Source: Ectopseudomonas chengduensis
GTDB taxonomy: Bacteria; Pseudomonadota; Gammaproteobacteria; Pseudomonadales; Pseudomonadaceae
Direction: 5' to 3'
DNA length: 64,000 nt
Assembly (NCBI RefSeq): GCF_015712065.1
Contig: NZ_JACFYZ010000001.1
Location: 1-64,000, forward strand
Both the position numbers and the translations under genes were made by a program. How positions within the stretch are numbered: the stretch's first letter is position 1; each line of letters opens with the position of its first letter. The notes beneath the pieces were generated by a model that was given only the letters and a program-made list of their open reading frames with translations, made no database searches and was not told the DNA's origin. Positions 52,448 through 61,025 of the stretch are shown here, piece by piece.

Positions 52448-53772
52448 TGAGCTACGAGCTGATCGCACTGTTGATGTTCTCCTCGATGATGCTGCTGCTG
52501 CTCACCGGCAAGCGCGTGTTCGGCGCCATCGGCTTCGTCGCCGCCGCCGCGGCGCTGCTGCTGTGGGGCGACGGCGGCTCGGAGATGGCCTTCAGCGCGG
52601 CGATGAAACTGATGAAGTGGTACCCGCTGCTGACCCTGCCGATGTTCGTGTTCATGGGCTACATGCTCTCCGAGTCCGGCCTGGCCGAAGACCTGTACAA
52701 GATGTTCCACGTGTGGATGGGGCCGCTGCCGGGCGGGCTGGCCATCGGCACCATCGGCCTGATGGTGGTGATCTCGGCGATGAACGGGCTGAGCGTGGCT
52801 GGCATGGCCATCGGCGCCAGCATCGCCCTGCCCGAGCTGCTACGCCGCGGCTACGACAAGATCATGGTCACCGGGGTGATTCAGGCCGGCAGCTCGCTGG
52901 GCATCCTCATCCCGCCCAGCGTGGTGCTGGTGCTGTACGGCATGATCGCCCGTCAGCCGGTCGGCCAGCTGTGGCTGGCCGGGGCCATTCCCGGGCTGCT
53001 GATGGCGAGCCTGTTCGCCCTCTACATCGTCGTGCGCTGCCGCCTGCAGCCGCAGCTCGGCCCGCCCCTGGCCGAGGCCGAGCGGTTGCAGGTCAGCCGC
53101 CGGGAAAAGCTGTTGCTGCTGCGCGCCGGGCTGGCGCCCCTGTTCATCTTCTTCGCCATGACCGGGTTGTTCCTGCTGGGCTACACCAGCCTGGTGGAAA
53201 GCTCCGCGGTCGGCGCCGCCGCCGCCATGCTGATGGCGCTGGTCAAGCGCCGGTTGAACCGCCAGGTGATGGAGGAGACGCTGCGCAAGACCCTGGCCAT
53301 CAGTTGCATGTTCATGTGGATCATCCTCGCCGCGCTGTGCTTCGGCGCGGTGTTCGACGGACTCGGCGCGGTGCGTGCGATCGAGGGCTTCTTCGTCGAC
53401 AGCCTGCACCTGGGGCCCTGGCAGATCCTCATCATGATGCAGCTGTCGTTCATCATCATGGGCATGTTCCTCGACGACACCGCCATGCTGGTCATCGTCG
53501 CGCCGCTCTACATCCCGCTGGTCGGCGCGCTGGGCTTCGACCTGGTGTGGTACGGCGTGCTCTACACCATCACCTGCCAGATCGCCTACATGACCCCGCC
53601 GTTCGGCTACAACCTGTTCCTGATGCGCGCCATGGCCCCGCCCGAGGTGAGCCTGCGCGACATCTACGTCTCGGTCACCCCCTTCGTGCTGGTGATGATC
53701 CTGACCCTGATTCTGGTGATGATCTTCCCGCAGTTGGCGCTGTGGCTACCGCAGCTGCACTACGGTGGCTGA
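52447..53772 (+). CDS. TRAP transporter large permease (DctM-like)
   Basis: 441 residues from the ATG at 52447. The fit is a 12-helix DctM subunit, starting MSYELIALLMFSSMMLLLL, with FMGYMLSESGLAEDLY, QAGSSLGILIPPSVVLVLYG (about 144-163; the SLGILIPPS motif) and CQIAYMTPPFGYNLFLMRAM near the C-terminus. It couples solute import to the sodium gradient. Confidence 0.95.
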   Translation: MSYELIALLMFSSMMLLLLTGKRVFGAIGFVAAAAALLLWGDGGSEMAFSAAMKLMKWYPLLTLPMFVFMGYMLSESGLAEDLYKMFHVWMGPLPGGLAIGTIGLMVVISAMNGLSVAGMAIGASIALPELLRRGYDKIMVTGVIQAGSSLGILIPPSVVLVLYGMIARQPVGQLWLAGAIPGLLMASLFALYIVVRCRLQPQLGPPLAEAERLQVSRREKLLLLRAGLAPLFIFFAMTGLFLLGYTSLVESSAVGAAAAMLMALVKRRLNRQVMEETLRKTLAISCMFMWIILAALCFGAVFDGLGAVRAIEGFFVDSLHLGPWQILIMMQLSFIIMGMFLDDTAMLVIVAPLYIPLVGALGFDLVWYGVLYTITCQIAYMTPPFGYNLFLMRAMAPPEVSLRDIYVSVTPFVLVMILTLILVMIFPQLALWLPQLHYGG

Positions 53773-53907
53773 TTTTCGGAAATCGGCGCGCCCCGCGCGC
53801 CAGCAGTCGAGCCGGCGCCTGCCGGTCACTGGTGAGGCCGCCGCGGTGCACGCGGCGGCAATAAGCGGTTGTATTGCATCTGCATCGACACTATTGGAGA
53901 GACCAGC

Positions 53908-54957
53908 ATGAGTACGAGACGCGATTTCCTCAAGACCGCCGCGGTCACCACCGGTGCCGTTGGCACCGCTAGCCTCGGTTCGTCGCACATCTATGCCGCC
54001 GAGCCGAAAAAGATCACCTGGCGCCTGCAGACCTACGCCGGCCCGGCGCTGGCCGAGCACGTGATCAAACCGTCGATCGACGCCTTCAACAAGGCCGCCA
54101 ACGGCCAGATGGAGATCCAGCTGTACTTCGCCGACCAGTTGGTGCCCACCGGCGAGCTGTTCCGCGCCATGCAGCGCGGCACCATCGACGCAGTACAGAG
54201 CGACGACGACTCCATCGCTGCGCCGGTGGACGTCTCGGTGTTCGGCGGCTACTTCCCCTTCGCCACCCGCTACAGCCTCGACGTGCCGGTGCTGTTCGAG
54301 CAGTACGGCCTCAACGAGATCTGGGCCGAGGCCTACGGCGAGGTCAAGGGCGTCACCTGGCTCGGCGCCGGCGCCTGGGACCCCTGCCACTTCGCCACGG
54401 TGCAGCCGATCACCAAGCTCGAACACCTCAAGGGCAAGCGCATCTTCACCTTCCCCACAGCCGGCAAGTTCCTCGCCCGCTTCGGCGTGATTCCGGTGAC
54501 CCTGCCCTGGGAAGACGTCGAGGTGGCGATCCAGACTGGAGAGCTGGACGGCATCGCCTGGTCCGGCATCACCGAGGACTACACCGTCGGCTGGGCCAAC
54601 GTCACCAAGTACTTCCTCACCAACAACATCTCCGGTGCCTGGTGCGGTTCCTACTTCGCCAACTCGGACAAGTGGGCGGAAGTGCCGGAGCACCTCAAGA
54701 CCCTGTTCAAGCTGTGCATGGACAGTTCCAACTACTACCGCCAGCACTGGTACTGGGGCGGCGAGGCGCAGCTGCGGGTCGAGGGCGGCAAGCTTGAGCT
54801 GACTTCCATCCCGGCAGAGGAATGGGCCACGGTGGAAGCCGAGGCGCTGAAGTTCTGGGACGAAATCGCCAAGACCAGCCCGCGCTGCGCCAAGGTGGTG
54901 GATATCTTCAAGAAGTACAACGCACTGATGGCCAAGGCCGGGGCGCCTTATCGTTGA
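53908..54957 (+). CDS. TRAP transporter substrate-binding protein (DctP/TakP-like)
   Basis: 349 residues from the ATG at 53908 (TTGGAGAG upstream). A Tat signal peptide (STRRDFLKTAAV, twin Arg at 4-5) exports it folded. The mature part resembles TRAP binding proteins of the TakP/mannitol-chloroaromatic group: AFNKAANGQMEIQLYFADQL, ELDGIAWSGITEDYTVGWAN and NYYRQHWYWGGEAQLRVEGG. It captures the solute in the periplasm for DctQM. The ligand cannot be read from sequence, but downstream enzymes point to an amine or amino alcohol. Confidence 0.92.
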   Translation: MSTRRDFLKTAAVTTGAVGTASLGSSHIYAAEPKKITWRLQTYAGPALAEHVIKPSIDAFNKAANGQMEIQLYFADQLVPTGELFRAMQRGTIDAVQSDDDSIAAPVDVSVFGGYFPFATRYSLDVPVLFEQYGLNEIWAEAYGEVKGVTWLGAGAWDPCHFATVQPITKLEHLKGKRIFTFPTAGKFLARFGVIPVTLPWEDVEVAIQTGELDGIAWSGITEDYTVGWANVTKYFLTNNISGAWCGSYFANSDKWAEVPEHLKTLFKLCMDSSNYYRQHWYWGGEAQLRVEGGKLELTSIPAEEWATVEAEALKFWDEIAKTSPRCAKVVDIFKKYNALMAKAGAPYR

Positions 54958-54977
54958 TGTCATTTGAGTGAGCCAGA

Positions 54978-55003
54978 GCGCCCGTACCGAGCGGTACGGG
55001 CGC
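54978..55003 (+). terminator. Hairpin after the TRAP genes
   Basis: GCGCCCGTACC and GGTACGGGCGC form an 11-bp perfect stem around GAGC. The tail (GGTTCTATA) is only weakly T-rich, so it may attenuate rather than end transcription between the transporter and the enzyme genes. Confidence 0.5.
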
Positions 55004-55209
55004 GGTTCTATACCGCACAGCATCGCGCCAGCCAGATTTTTCCCGCCGCTTACCTGCCATCCCGGCAATCCTGTACCACACTCTATGAGCCTGAAACGGA
55101 CGCTGTGATAAGCGTCGTGCTGCGCCCGTGTGTCGTCGGCCTCGCCGGTCACTGGCGCCCAGCCGTTCGCTGAACCCGCCCGCGATAACAACAAGACACA
55201 GGGGTTAGC

Positions 55210-56583
55210 ATGTTCAAACCACGGGATGTAAAGACCCTGGGCGATGCCCGGCGCATTGTCGAGGAGCGTGGCCTGAGCCACGTCAAAGTCGGCCTGTTCG
55301 ACAACGATGGGGTGATGCGCGGCAAGTACATGAGCCGCAGCAAGTTCTTCTCCGCCCTGGAGCACGGTTTCGCCTTCTGCGACGTGGTGCTCGGCTGGGA
55401 CGTCAAGGATCAGCTCTACGACAACGCCCAGTACACCGGCTGGCACAGTGGCTACCCGGACGCACCGGTGCGCATCCTGCCGCACACCTGCCGCGAGATT
55501 CCTTTCGAGAACGGCATGCTGCTGTTTCTCGCCGAGTTCGATCAGCAGGCCGAGGCGGTGTGCCCGCGCGCCACGTTGCGGCGGGTGATCCAGCGCTGCC
55601 AGGCCATGGGGTTCGAGCCCTATGCCGCGCTGGAGTACGAGTTCTTCATGTTCGACGAGACGCCGGAGTCGGCGCGGGCCAAGGGTTTTCGCGATCTAAA
55701 GCCATTCACGCCGGACTGGTTCGGCTACTCGATGATCCGCAACTCGGTGCATGCCGAGCTCTATCACCAGATTCTCGAAATGGGTGAGGCGATGGATTTC
55801 CCCATCGAAGGCCTGCACACCGAAACCGGCCCGGGTGTGCTCGAGGCAGCCATTGCCTACGACCATGCCGAAGCCGCAGCGGACAAGGGCGCGCTGTTCA
55901 AGACCTTCATGAAGGTACTGGCCCAGCGCAACGGGCTGATGGCTACGTTCATGGCCAAGTGGTCGGGCAAGTACCCGGGGCAGAGCGGGCACATCCATGT
56001 TTCGCTGCGCGACCGTGCAAGCGACAAGTCGGCCTTCTACGACCCCGATCAGGCGCACAACATGAGCAAGCTGCAGCGGCATTTTCTCGCGGGGCAGCAG
56101 CGTCTGATGCCGGAATTCCTGTGCATGGTGGCGCCGACCCTGAACAGCTATCGGCGCCTGATCCCCGGTTTCTGGGCACCCACCGACGCCACCTGGGGTG
56201 TGGAGAACCGCACCGCGGCGCTGCGGGTGATCCCCGGCAGCGACAAGTCGCAGCGCCAGGAGTACCGCCTCGGCGCTGCCGACGGCAATCCGTTCCTGGC
56301 GCTGTCGGTGGCCATCGGCTCGGGCCTGTACGGAATCATGCAGCAGTGGGAGCCGACCGCGCCGGTCAGCGGCAACGCCTATGCGGTCAAGCACCCCGAG
56401 GAGCTGGCGCTACCGCGCACCCTGTGGGACGCCGCGCAACGGCTGAAGGGATCGCAGGCCGCCCGAGAGATGTTCGGCGATGCCTTCGTCGAGCACTTCG
56501 CCGCCAGCCGTGAATGGGAAGAGCGCGAGTACCGTCGCCATGTCAGCGATTGGGAGCTGGATCGCTACTTCGAAATCATCTGA
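55210..56583 (+). CDS. Glutamine synthetase-family ligase (PuuA/GlnT type)
   Basis: 457 residues. The glutamine-synthetase fold is seen in a beta-grasp start (VKVGLFDNDGVMRGKYMSRS), EYEFFMFDETPES (metal-binding Glu), MAKWSGKYPGQSGHIHVSL (about 255-273) and NSYRRLIPGFWAPTDATWG (about 317-335), VENRTAALRVIPG. Length and sequence match the gamma-glutamyl-polyamine/ethanolamide ligases rather than housekeeping GlnA. Such ligases attach glutamate to an amine so that it can be oxidised safely. It follows a TRAP transporter and precedes aldehyde and alcohol dehydrogenases. Substrate uncertain. Confidence 0.88.
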   Translation: MFKPRDVKTLGDARRIVEERGLSHVKVGLFDNDGVMRGKYMSRSKFFSALEHGFAFCDVVLGWDVKDQLYDNAQYTGWHSGYPDAPVRILPHTCREIPFENGMLLFLAEFDQQAEAVCPRATLRRVIQRCQAMGFEPYAALEYEFFMFDETPESARAKGFRDLKPFTPDWFGYSMIRNSVHAELYHQILEMGEAMDFPIEGLHTETGPGVLEAAIAYDHAEAAADKGALFKTFMKVLAQRNGLMATFMAKWSGKYPGQSGHIHVSLRDRASDKSAFYDPDQAHNMSKLQRHFLAGQQRLMPEFLCMVAPTLNSYRRLIPGFWAPTDATWGVENRTAALRVIPGSDKSQRQEYRLGAADGNPFLALSVAIGSGLYGIMQQWEPTAPVSGNAYAVKHPEELALPRTLWDAAQRLKGSQAAREMFGDAFVEHFAASREWEEREYRRHVSDWELDRYFEII

Positions 56584-56594
56584 TTCCACCGTCC

Positions 56595-56653
56595 GCAGCC
56601 CGGATGCGATCCGGGACGGTTTCGTCGAGTGTCCCGGATTGCATCCGGGCTAC
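56595..56653. repeat. REP-like inverted pair (GTAGCCCGGATG family)
   Basis: GCAGCCCGGATGCGATCC at the left and GGATTGCATCCGGGCTAC at the right, in reverse. Same family as 7525-7584 and 59242-59263. It fills the gap between the ligase and aldehyde dehydrogenase genes. Confidence 0.75.
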
Positions 56654-56678
56654 GCGGGCAAGATTTCTGGAGCACCTT

Positions 56679-58067
56679 ATGAGCAAGCTGCAATGCATTT
56701 CCCCCATCGACGGCTCGGTCTACGTCGAGCGTCATCTGGCGTCCAATCCTGAAGTGCTGGTGGCGTTGGCCAAGGCCGAGCTGGCGCAGCACGCCTGGAA
56801 GCAGACGCCGCTGCGCGAGCGTATCGCCATCGGCCGGCGCGCCATCGAAGCCTTCGCTGCACGTGAGGCGCAGTTGGCCGAAGAGCTGTGCTGGATGATG
56901 GGCCGGCCGATCCGTTACGCAGCCGGCGAGATACGTGGCTTCGTCGAGCGTGCCAGCCATATGGCGGATATCGCCGAGGGCTCGCTAGCCGATATCCGCC
57001 TGCCGGAAAAGGCCGGTTTCACCCGTTTCATTCGCCGCGAGCCGCTGGGCCTGGCGTTGATTATCGCGCCCTGGAACTACCCTTATCTGACCGCCGTCAA
57101 CGCGGTGATGCCGGCGCTGTTGGCGGGCAACGTGGTGCTGCTCAAACACTCGGCGCAAACACCGCTGTGCGCCGAACGCATGGTCGAGGCCTTCGTCGAG
57201 GCCGGTCTGCCTGAAGGCGTGTTCCAGTACCTGCACCTGAGCCATGGTGAGACCGAAGCCTTGATTCGCTCACCAAGCATCGACCATGTTGCCTTCACCG
57301 GTTCGGTGCCCGGGGGAGCCATGGTCGAGCGCGCGGCTGCAGGACGCTTCATCAGTGTCGGGTTGGAACTGGGTGGCAAGGACCCGGCCTACGTCCGGGC
57401 CGACGCCGATCTGCAGCACGCGGTGGAAACCGCCATCGACGGCGCCTTCTTCAATTCCGGGCAGTCGTGCTGCGGCATCGAGCGCATCTACGTGCACGAG
57501 TCGCTGTTCGATGAGTTCGTCGAGCGCGCCGTGGCGCTGGTGCGCCAATACAAACTGGGGCGCTCGGACGACCCGCAGACCACCCTCGGCCCGCTGGTGC
57601 GCAGCGACGCCGCCGACTTCGTCCGCGCGCAGATCGCCGAGGCGATCGAGCAGGGCGCCAGGGCGCATATCGACCCGGCCGAGTTTCCCCTCGATGCGCC
57701 AGGTACGCCTTATCTGGCGCCGCAGGTGCTGACCAACGTCAACCATGAAATGCGCGTGATGACCGAGGAATCCTTCGGCCCGGTGGTGGGCATTCAGAAG
57801 GTCGCAAGCGACGAGGAAGCGCTGGCGCTGATGAACGACAGCGAGTTCGGCCTGACTGCGGCGATCTTCAGTCGCGATGTCGACGCCGCCATGGCCCTGG
57901 CTGATCGGGTGGAGGCCGGCACGGTGTTTCTCAACCGCTGCGACTACCTCGACCCCGGCCTGGCCTGGACCGGGGTGAAGCACTCCGGGCGCGGCTGCAC
58001 CCTGTCGCGGGTTGGCTACGAGCAACTGACCCGGCCGAAATCCTTCCACTTCAAGACTCAGCTGTGA
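56679..58067 (+). CDS. NAD(P)-dependent aldehyde dehydrogenase
   Basis: 462 residues from the ATG at 56679 (GGAG seven bases upstream). Upstream in-frame codons run through the REP element and were rejected. The family motifs are intact: APWNYPYLTAVNAVMPALL, GLELGGKDPAYV (Glu about 230) and FNSGQSCCGIERIYV (catalytic Cys about 264). EESFGPVVGIQKV follows. It probably oxidises the aldehyde made by the next gene's product to a carboxylate. The next start (58076) lies 8 bp after the stop. Confidence 0.93.
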   Translation: MSKLQCISPIDGSVYVERHLASNPEVLVALAKAELAQHAWKQTPLRERIAIGRRAIEAFAAREAQLAEELCWMMGRPIRYAAGEIRGFVERASHMADIAEGSLADIRLPEKAGFTRFIRREPLGLALIIAPWNYPYLTAVNAVMPALLAGNVVLLKHSAQTPLCAERMVEAFVEAGLPEGVFQYLHLSHGETEALIRSPSIDHVAFTGSVPGGAMVERAAAGRFISVGLELGGKDPAYVRADADLQHAVETAIDGAFFNSGQSCCGIERIYVHESLFDEFVERAVALVRQYKLGRSDDPQTTLGPLVRSDAADFVRAQIAEAIEQGARAHIDPAEFPLDAPGTPYLAPQVLTNVNHEMRVMTEESFGPVVGIQKVASDEEALALMNDSEFGLTAAIFSRDVDAAMALADRVEAGTVFLNRCDYLDPGLAWTGVKHSGRGCTLSRVGYEQLTRPKSFHFKTQL

Positions 58068-58075
58068 GGCGCGCA

Positions 58076-59245
58076 ATGACTCTCGATCAGTACCGCATGA
58101 ACTGGAATTACCCCACCTCGATGCGCGTCGGCGTTGGCCGCATCAGCGAACTGGCCGAGGCCTGCCGCCAGCTCGGCATGCGTGCGCCGCTGCTGTGTAC
58201 CGACCCCGGCCTGGCGGCGTTGCCGATGATCGACGCGGCCCTGCGCCAGTGCCGCGACGCCGGGCTGAAGGCAGGGCTGTTCTCGGCGATCAAGGGCAAC
58301 CCCACCGGCGCCAACGTGACGGACGGTGTAGCGGCGTTCAAGGCCGGCGGACATGACGGGGTGATCGCCTTCGGCGGCGGCTCGGCGCTGGATGCCGGCA
58401 AGGCCATCGCCCTGATGGTAGGCCAGGATCGGCCGCTGTGGGATTTCGAGGATGTTGGCGACAACGCCAGCCGGGTCAACGTCGCCGGCATGGCGCCGGT
58501 GGTGGCGGTGCCGACCACCGCCGGCACCGGCTCGGAAGTTGGCCGCGCCTCGGTGATCACCGACGATACGGCGCATATCAAACGCATTATCTTCCACGCG
58601 CGGATGCTGCCGGCGCTGGTGATCCTCGACCCAGAGCTGACCGTCGGCCTGCCGGCCAAGATCACCGCCGCCACCGGCATGGACGCCCTGTCGCACAGCC
58701 TGGAGGCGTTCTGCTCGCCGCTGTTTCATCCCATGGCCGAGGGTATCGCCTTGGAAGGCATGCGCCTGGTGCAGCAGTACCTGCCGCGTGCGGTAAGCCA
58801 GGGCACGGATGTCGAGGCACGCCTGCAGATGCTGGTGGCCTCGAGCATGGGCGCTACCGCCTTCCAGCGTGGCCTCGGCGCCATGCACGCGCTGGCCCAT
58901 CCACTGGGGGCGCTGTACGACGCCCATCACGGCCTGCTCAACGCAGTGCTGATGCCTTACGTGCTGGTGGCCAATCGCGCTGCCATTGAGCCGCAGATGG
59001 AGAAGATGGCGCGCTACCTGGCGCTGCCGGGCAGTGGCTTCGATGCGGTGCTGGAGTGGGTGCTGGCGCTACGCAGCGAGGTGGGCATCGCCCACAGCCT
59101 GGGCGAAATCGGCATCGACGATGCACGCATCGAGCAGGTCGGCCGCATGGCCGAAGTCGATCCCTCGGCGGGCACCAACCCCATCGCCTTCAGCGCCGCG
59201 CAGTACAGCGCGTTGTTCGAGAAAGCGCTGCGCGGGGCCTTGTAG
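58076..59245 (+). CDS. Iron-containing alcohol dehydrogenase
   Basis: 389 residues from the ATG at 58076 with GAGG seven bases before. A GTG at 58064 is possible but less well placed. The Rossmann-like half contains GGGSALDAGKAIALM (about 101-115). The metal site has MDALSHSLEAFCSP (Asp/His), MHALAHPLGALYDAHHGL (about 269-286) with further His ligands. Type III ADH, oxidising a primary alcohol to an aldehyde. The final stop codon (TAG) is part of the REP element that begins at 59242. Confidence 0.93.
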   Translation: MTLDQYRMNWNYPTSMRVGVGRISELAEACRQLGMRAPLLCTDPGLAALPMIDAALRQCRDAGLKAGLFSAIKGNPTGANVTDGVAAFKAGGHDGVIAFGGGSALDAGKAIALMVGQDRPLWDFEDVGDNASRVNVAGMAPVVAVPTTAGTGSEVGRASVITDDTAHIKRIIFHARMLPALVILDPELTVGLPAKITAATGMDALSHSLEAFCSPLFHPMAEGIALEGMRLVQQYLPRAVSQGTDVEARLQMLVASSMGATAFQRGLGAMHALAHPLGALYDAHHGLLNAVLMPYVLVANRAAIEPQMEKMARYLALPGSGFDAVLEWVLALRSEVGIAHSLGEIGIDDARIEQVGRMAEVDPSAGTNPIAFSAAQYSALFEKALRGAL

Positions 59246-59263
59246 CCCGGATGCAATCCGGGA
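59242..59263. repeat. REP-like single copy (GTAGCCCGGATG family)
   Basis: GTAGCCCGGATGCAATCCGG forms a short hairpin. The TAG in it is the stop codon of the alcohol dehydrogenase gene, so the element sits against the coding region. Confidence 0.75.
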
Positions 59264-59290
59264 GTGGTTGGTCTGCTTTGCCGTAGATCT

Positions 59291-59346
59291 TGTAGGAGCC
59301 GGCTTGCCGGCGATCATTGCGAATCGCCCGCAAGCGGGCTCCTACA
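59291..59346. repeat. REP pair (TGTAGGAGCCGGC family)
   Basis: TGTAGGAGCCGGCTTGCCGG and, in reverse, CCCGCAAGCGGGCTCCTACA bracket a 16-bp centre. This is the REP type common in P. putida-group genomes (from memory). It probably serves as a terminator for both converging genes. Confidence 0.8.
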
Positions 59347-59358
59347 GGTTATGCGGGC

Positions 59359-59892
59359 TTATTCCCCAACCTGTTCTGCCTGCAAGGCTTTCAGCGCCGG
59401 TGCGGCATAGATGCCCACTTCCACCGCCAGTTCCATCACCCGCGGCAGGTCGCTGGCGTACACCAGCACCGCCTGCAGTTCGTCGTCCAATGGTTCGCTG
59501 AAATCCACCAGTACGTAGCCGCCGGTTTCTGGCGACAGGGCCGAAAGCTGCACCTGAATGCGGTTGAGCGCCTTGAGCGGCTCGGTCTTGGCCAGTTGCT
59601 TGGCCTTGAGCACGAACTGCACCTGCGGGCCGAAGGACTCGGTGATGCGCTGGAACAGCTCTTCATAGCTGTCGGCCTGGAACAACACGGTCTCCGGCAG
59701 GCTGCCGACCACCACCCATTCGCCCAGCGGGATGGGGAAGTCGTCGTCGTAATTGACGTCCGGGTTGGCGGCGAGGAAGGCGGTCGGGTCGGCGTAAGCC
59801 TGGGTGGCCTCGTCGGCGATACGGGCGATCTCGTCCTCGGGCAAGCAGCCGGAGCTTATCTTGGCGATCAGTTCTTCCAGCTGGGCTTTCAT
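59359..59892 (-). CDS. Conserved-type hypothetical protein
   Basis: 177 residues from the ATG at 59892 (AGGA ten bases before). Acidic and soluble, with no signal peptide or membrane segment. It begins MKAQLEELIAKISSGCLPED and has DDDFPIPLGEWVVVG and ETGGYVLVDFSEPLDDELQA. I do not recognise a family. The neighbours are unrelated by function, and the gene stands alone between REP elements and the MITE-like element. Confidence 0.7.
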   Translation of the reverse strand: MKAQLEELIAKISSGCLPEDEIARIADEATQAYADPTAFLAANPDVNYDDDFPIPLGEWVVVGSLPETVLFQADSYEELFQRITESFGPQVQFVLKAKQLAKTEPLKALNRIQVQLSALSPETGGYVLVDFSEPLDDELQAVLVYASDLPRVMELAVEVGIYAAPALKALQAEQVGE

Positions 59893-59929
59893 TGGAGCAT
59901 TCCTGTTCGGGGGGCAAAGGCGCGCAGGA

Positions 59930-60074
59930 TAACAGGTCGTTGAAAGCGTAGGCGAGGCAGGCAAGACAAGGCAAAAACGACCGAAAAAGCGCAGTTTACA
60001 TATTTGTAAATGAGCATTTTGAGGTCGTTTTTAACGCAGTATTGCCAACGTAGGTAGTTTTCAATGTCCTGTTA
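59930..60074. mobile_element. 145-bp MITE-like inverted-repeat element
   Basis: TAACAGGTCGTTGAAA (59930-59945) and TTTCAATGTCCTGTTA (60059-60074) are terminal inverted repeats with 14 of 16 matches. Inside, GGCAAAAACGACC (59970-59982) and GGTCGTTTTTAACGC (60023-60037) form a second inverted pair around a palindromic A/T-rich centre (TTTACATATTTGTAAA). There is no coding capacity. The centre-to-end symmetry and length are those of a MITE, and I recall similar sequences between genes in this group, though no search was made. Confidence 0.6.
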
Positions 60075-60091
60075 AGGCAAAGCGCGCTGCG

Positions 60092-60574
60092 CTAGAAGTA
60101 GGCCAGCAGGCGGCCGAGGCTCATCACCAGCAGCCAGATCAGCAGCGACAGCGCCGCTTGCAGCCGGCCTAGTACAGGTGCGGCTTGGTCCCAATTGGCC
60201 AGCCGGGCATTCCACAGGCGACGAAACAACAGAGCGTTGCCAATACCCAGGGCGATCAGTAGCAGCTTGAGCTGCAACAGACGGTCGACTGCCAGCGGCC
60301 CGGCGTCGGCGGCGAACAGACAGACGCCGCTGCCCAGCAGGAGCAACAGGCCGGCCACCGCCAGTGGCGTCAATGTGCGCGACACCGCTGCCAGCGGAAA
60401 ACTGCGGCCGGCGCCGAGCAAACGCGCATCGAGCAGCAGCATGGGCCCAAGCAGCAACACCAGGCCAAGCAGGTGCAGCAGGTTGAGCGCCGGGTAGAGC
60501 AGTGCCGAGCTGCGCATCTGCTCGCCCAGCGCCGTGGCTTCGAGCCAGGCGGCCCAGGCGATCAGGCTGTCCAT
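60092..60574 (-). CDS. DUF6644-like small multi-pass membrane protein
   Basis: 160 residues with four predicted membrane helices (about 28-48, 68-88, 98-115 and 138-158) and almost no polar loops. The pattern (YPALNLLHLLGLVLLLGPML) resembles the DUF6644 and CopD-type small membrane families. Its ATG directly follows the TAG of the upstream gene (zero spacing), so the pair is co-translated. Function unknown. Confidence 0.72.
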   Translation of the reverse strand: MDSLIAWAAWLEATALGEQMRSSALLYPALNLLHLLGLVLLLGPMLLLDARLLGAGRSFPLAAVSRTLTPLAVAGLLLLLGSGVCLFAADAGPLAVDRLLQLKLLLIALGIGNALLFRRLWNARLANWDQAAPVLGRLQAALSLLIWLLVMSLGRLLAYF

Positions 60575-60931
60575 CTAGCGCAGTTCGATGGTGCGCCCGT
60601 CGACGATGATGCGTTCGGCGCGGATCTCCGCGGTGCCGTCCTTGCGCGGGTAGCCGACTATGGTCACGGTCTTGCCCGCCGTCAGGTCGGCCTCCGGCAG
60701 GCCACGCGCCTGCAGGCGGCTGATCGGGGCGAGGATCACCTGCCAGGTGCGCCCGTCGTGCTCGATGCTCACGTCGGCGTGCGGGTTGCGGTAGTTGACG
60801 GTCTGCAGCGGCACTTCCAGGGTCAGGAGCTGATCGGCGTCGTAGGAACTCCAGCCATGGTGGGCCTGGGCAATGGCACCAGCCAGCAGCAGGCCAAGTG
60901 TGGTGGTGAGGAGCAGCAGTTTCTTCAGCAT
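60575..60931 (-). CDS. DUF6152-like periplasmic protein
   Basis: 118 residues from the ATG at 60931. A signal peptide (about 1-23, ending IAQA) is followed by HHGWSSYDADQLLTLEVPLQ and a small beta-rich body (IEHDGRTWQVILAPISRLQA, GKTVTIVGYPRKDG). The HHGWS motif after the cleavage site is characteristic of DUF6152 proteins, which I recall as paired with the DUF6644 membrane protein, as here. The function is not known. Metal binding by the HH pair is possible. A longer frame upstream overlaps the Hsp70 gene and was rejected. Confidence 0.78.
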   Translation of the reverse strand: MLKKLLLLTTTLGLLLAGAIAQAHHGWSSYDADQLLTLEVPLQTVNYRNPHADVSIEHDGRTWQVILAPISRLQARGLPEADLTAGKTVTIVGYPRKDGTAEIRAERIIVDGRTIELR

Positions 60932-61025
60932 GGCGATCACCCGGTGGTCTGATGGAACACCGGGTAAACCTAGACCCTGTAACCGATGCTGCGGCGTACG
61001 GGCAGCATTTGGAAACAGAATCGGC

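Noticed and set aside
52431..53864. 477-codon plus-strand frame overlapping the TRAP large permease
   Set aside because: The overlapping DctM frame has clear membrane helices and family motifs. This frame is Arg/His/Ala-rich, without domains.
53746..55485. 579-codon minus-strand frame opposite dctP and the ligase
   Set aside because: It spans two unrelated plus-strand genes with good signals, has no ribosome-binding site and no recognisable domain.
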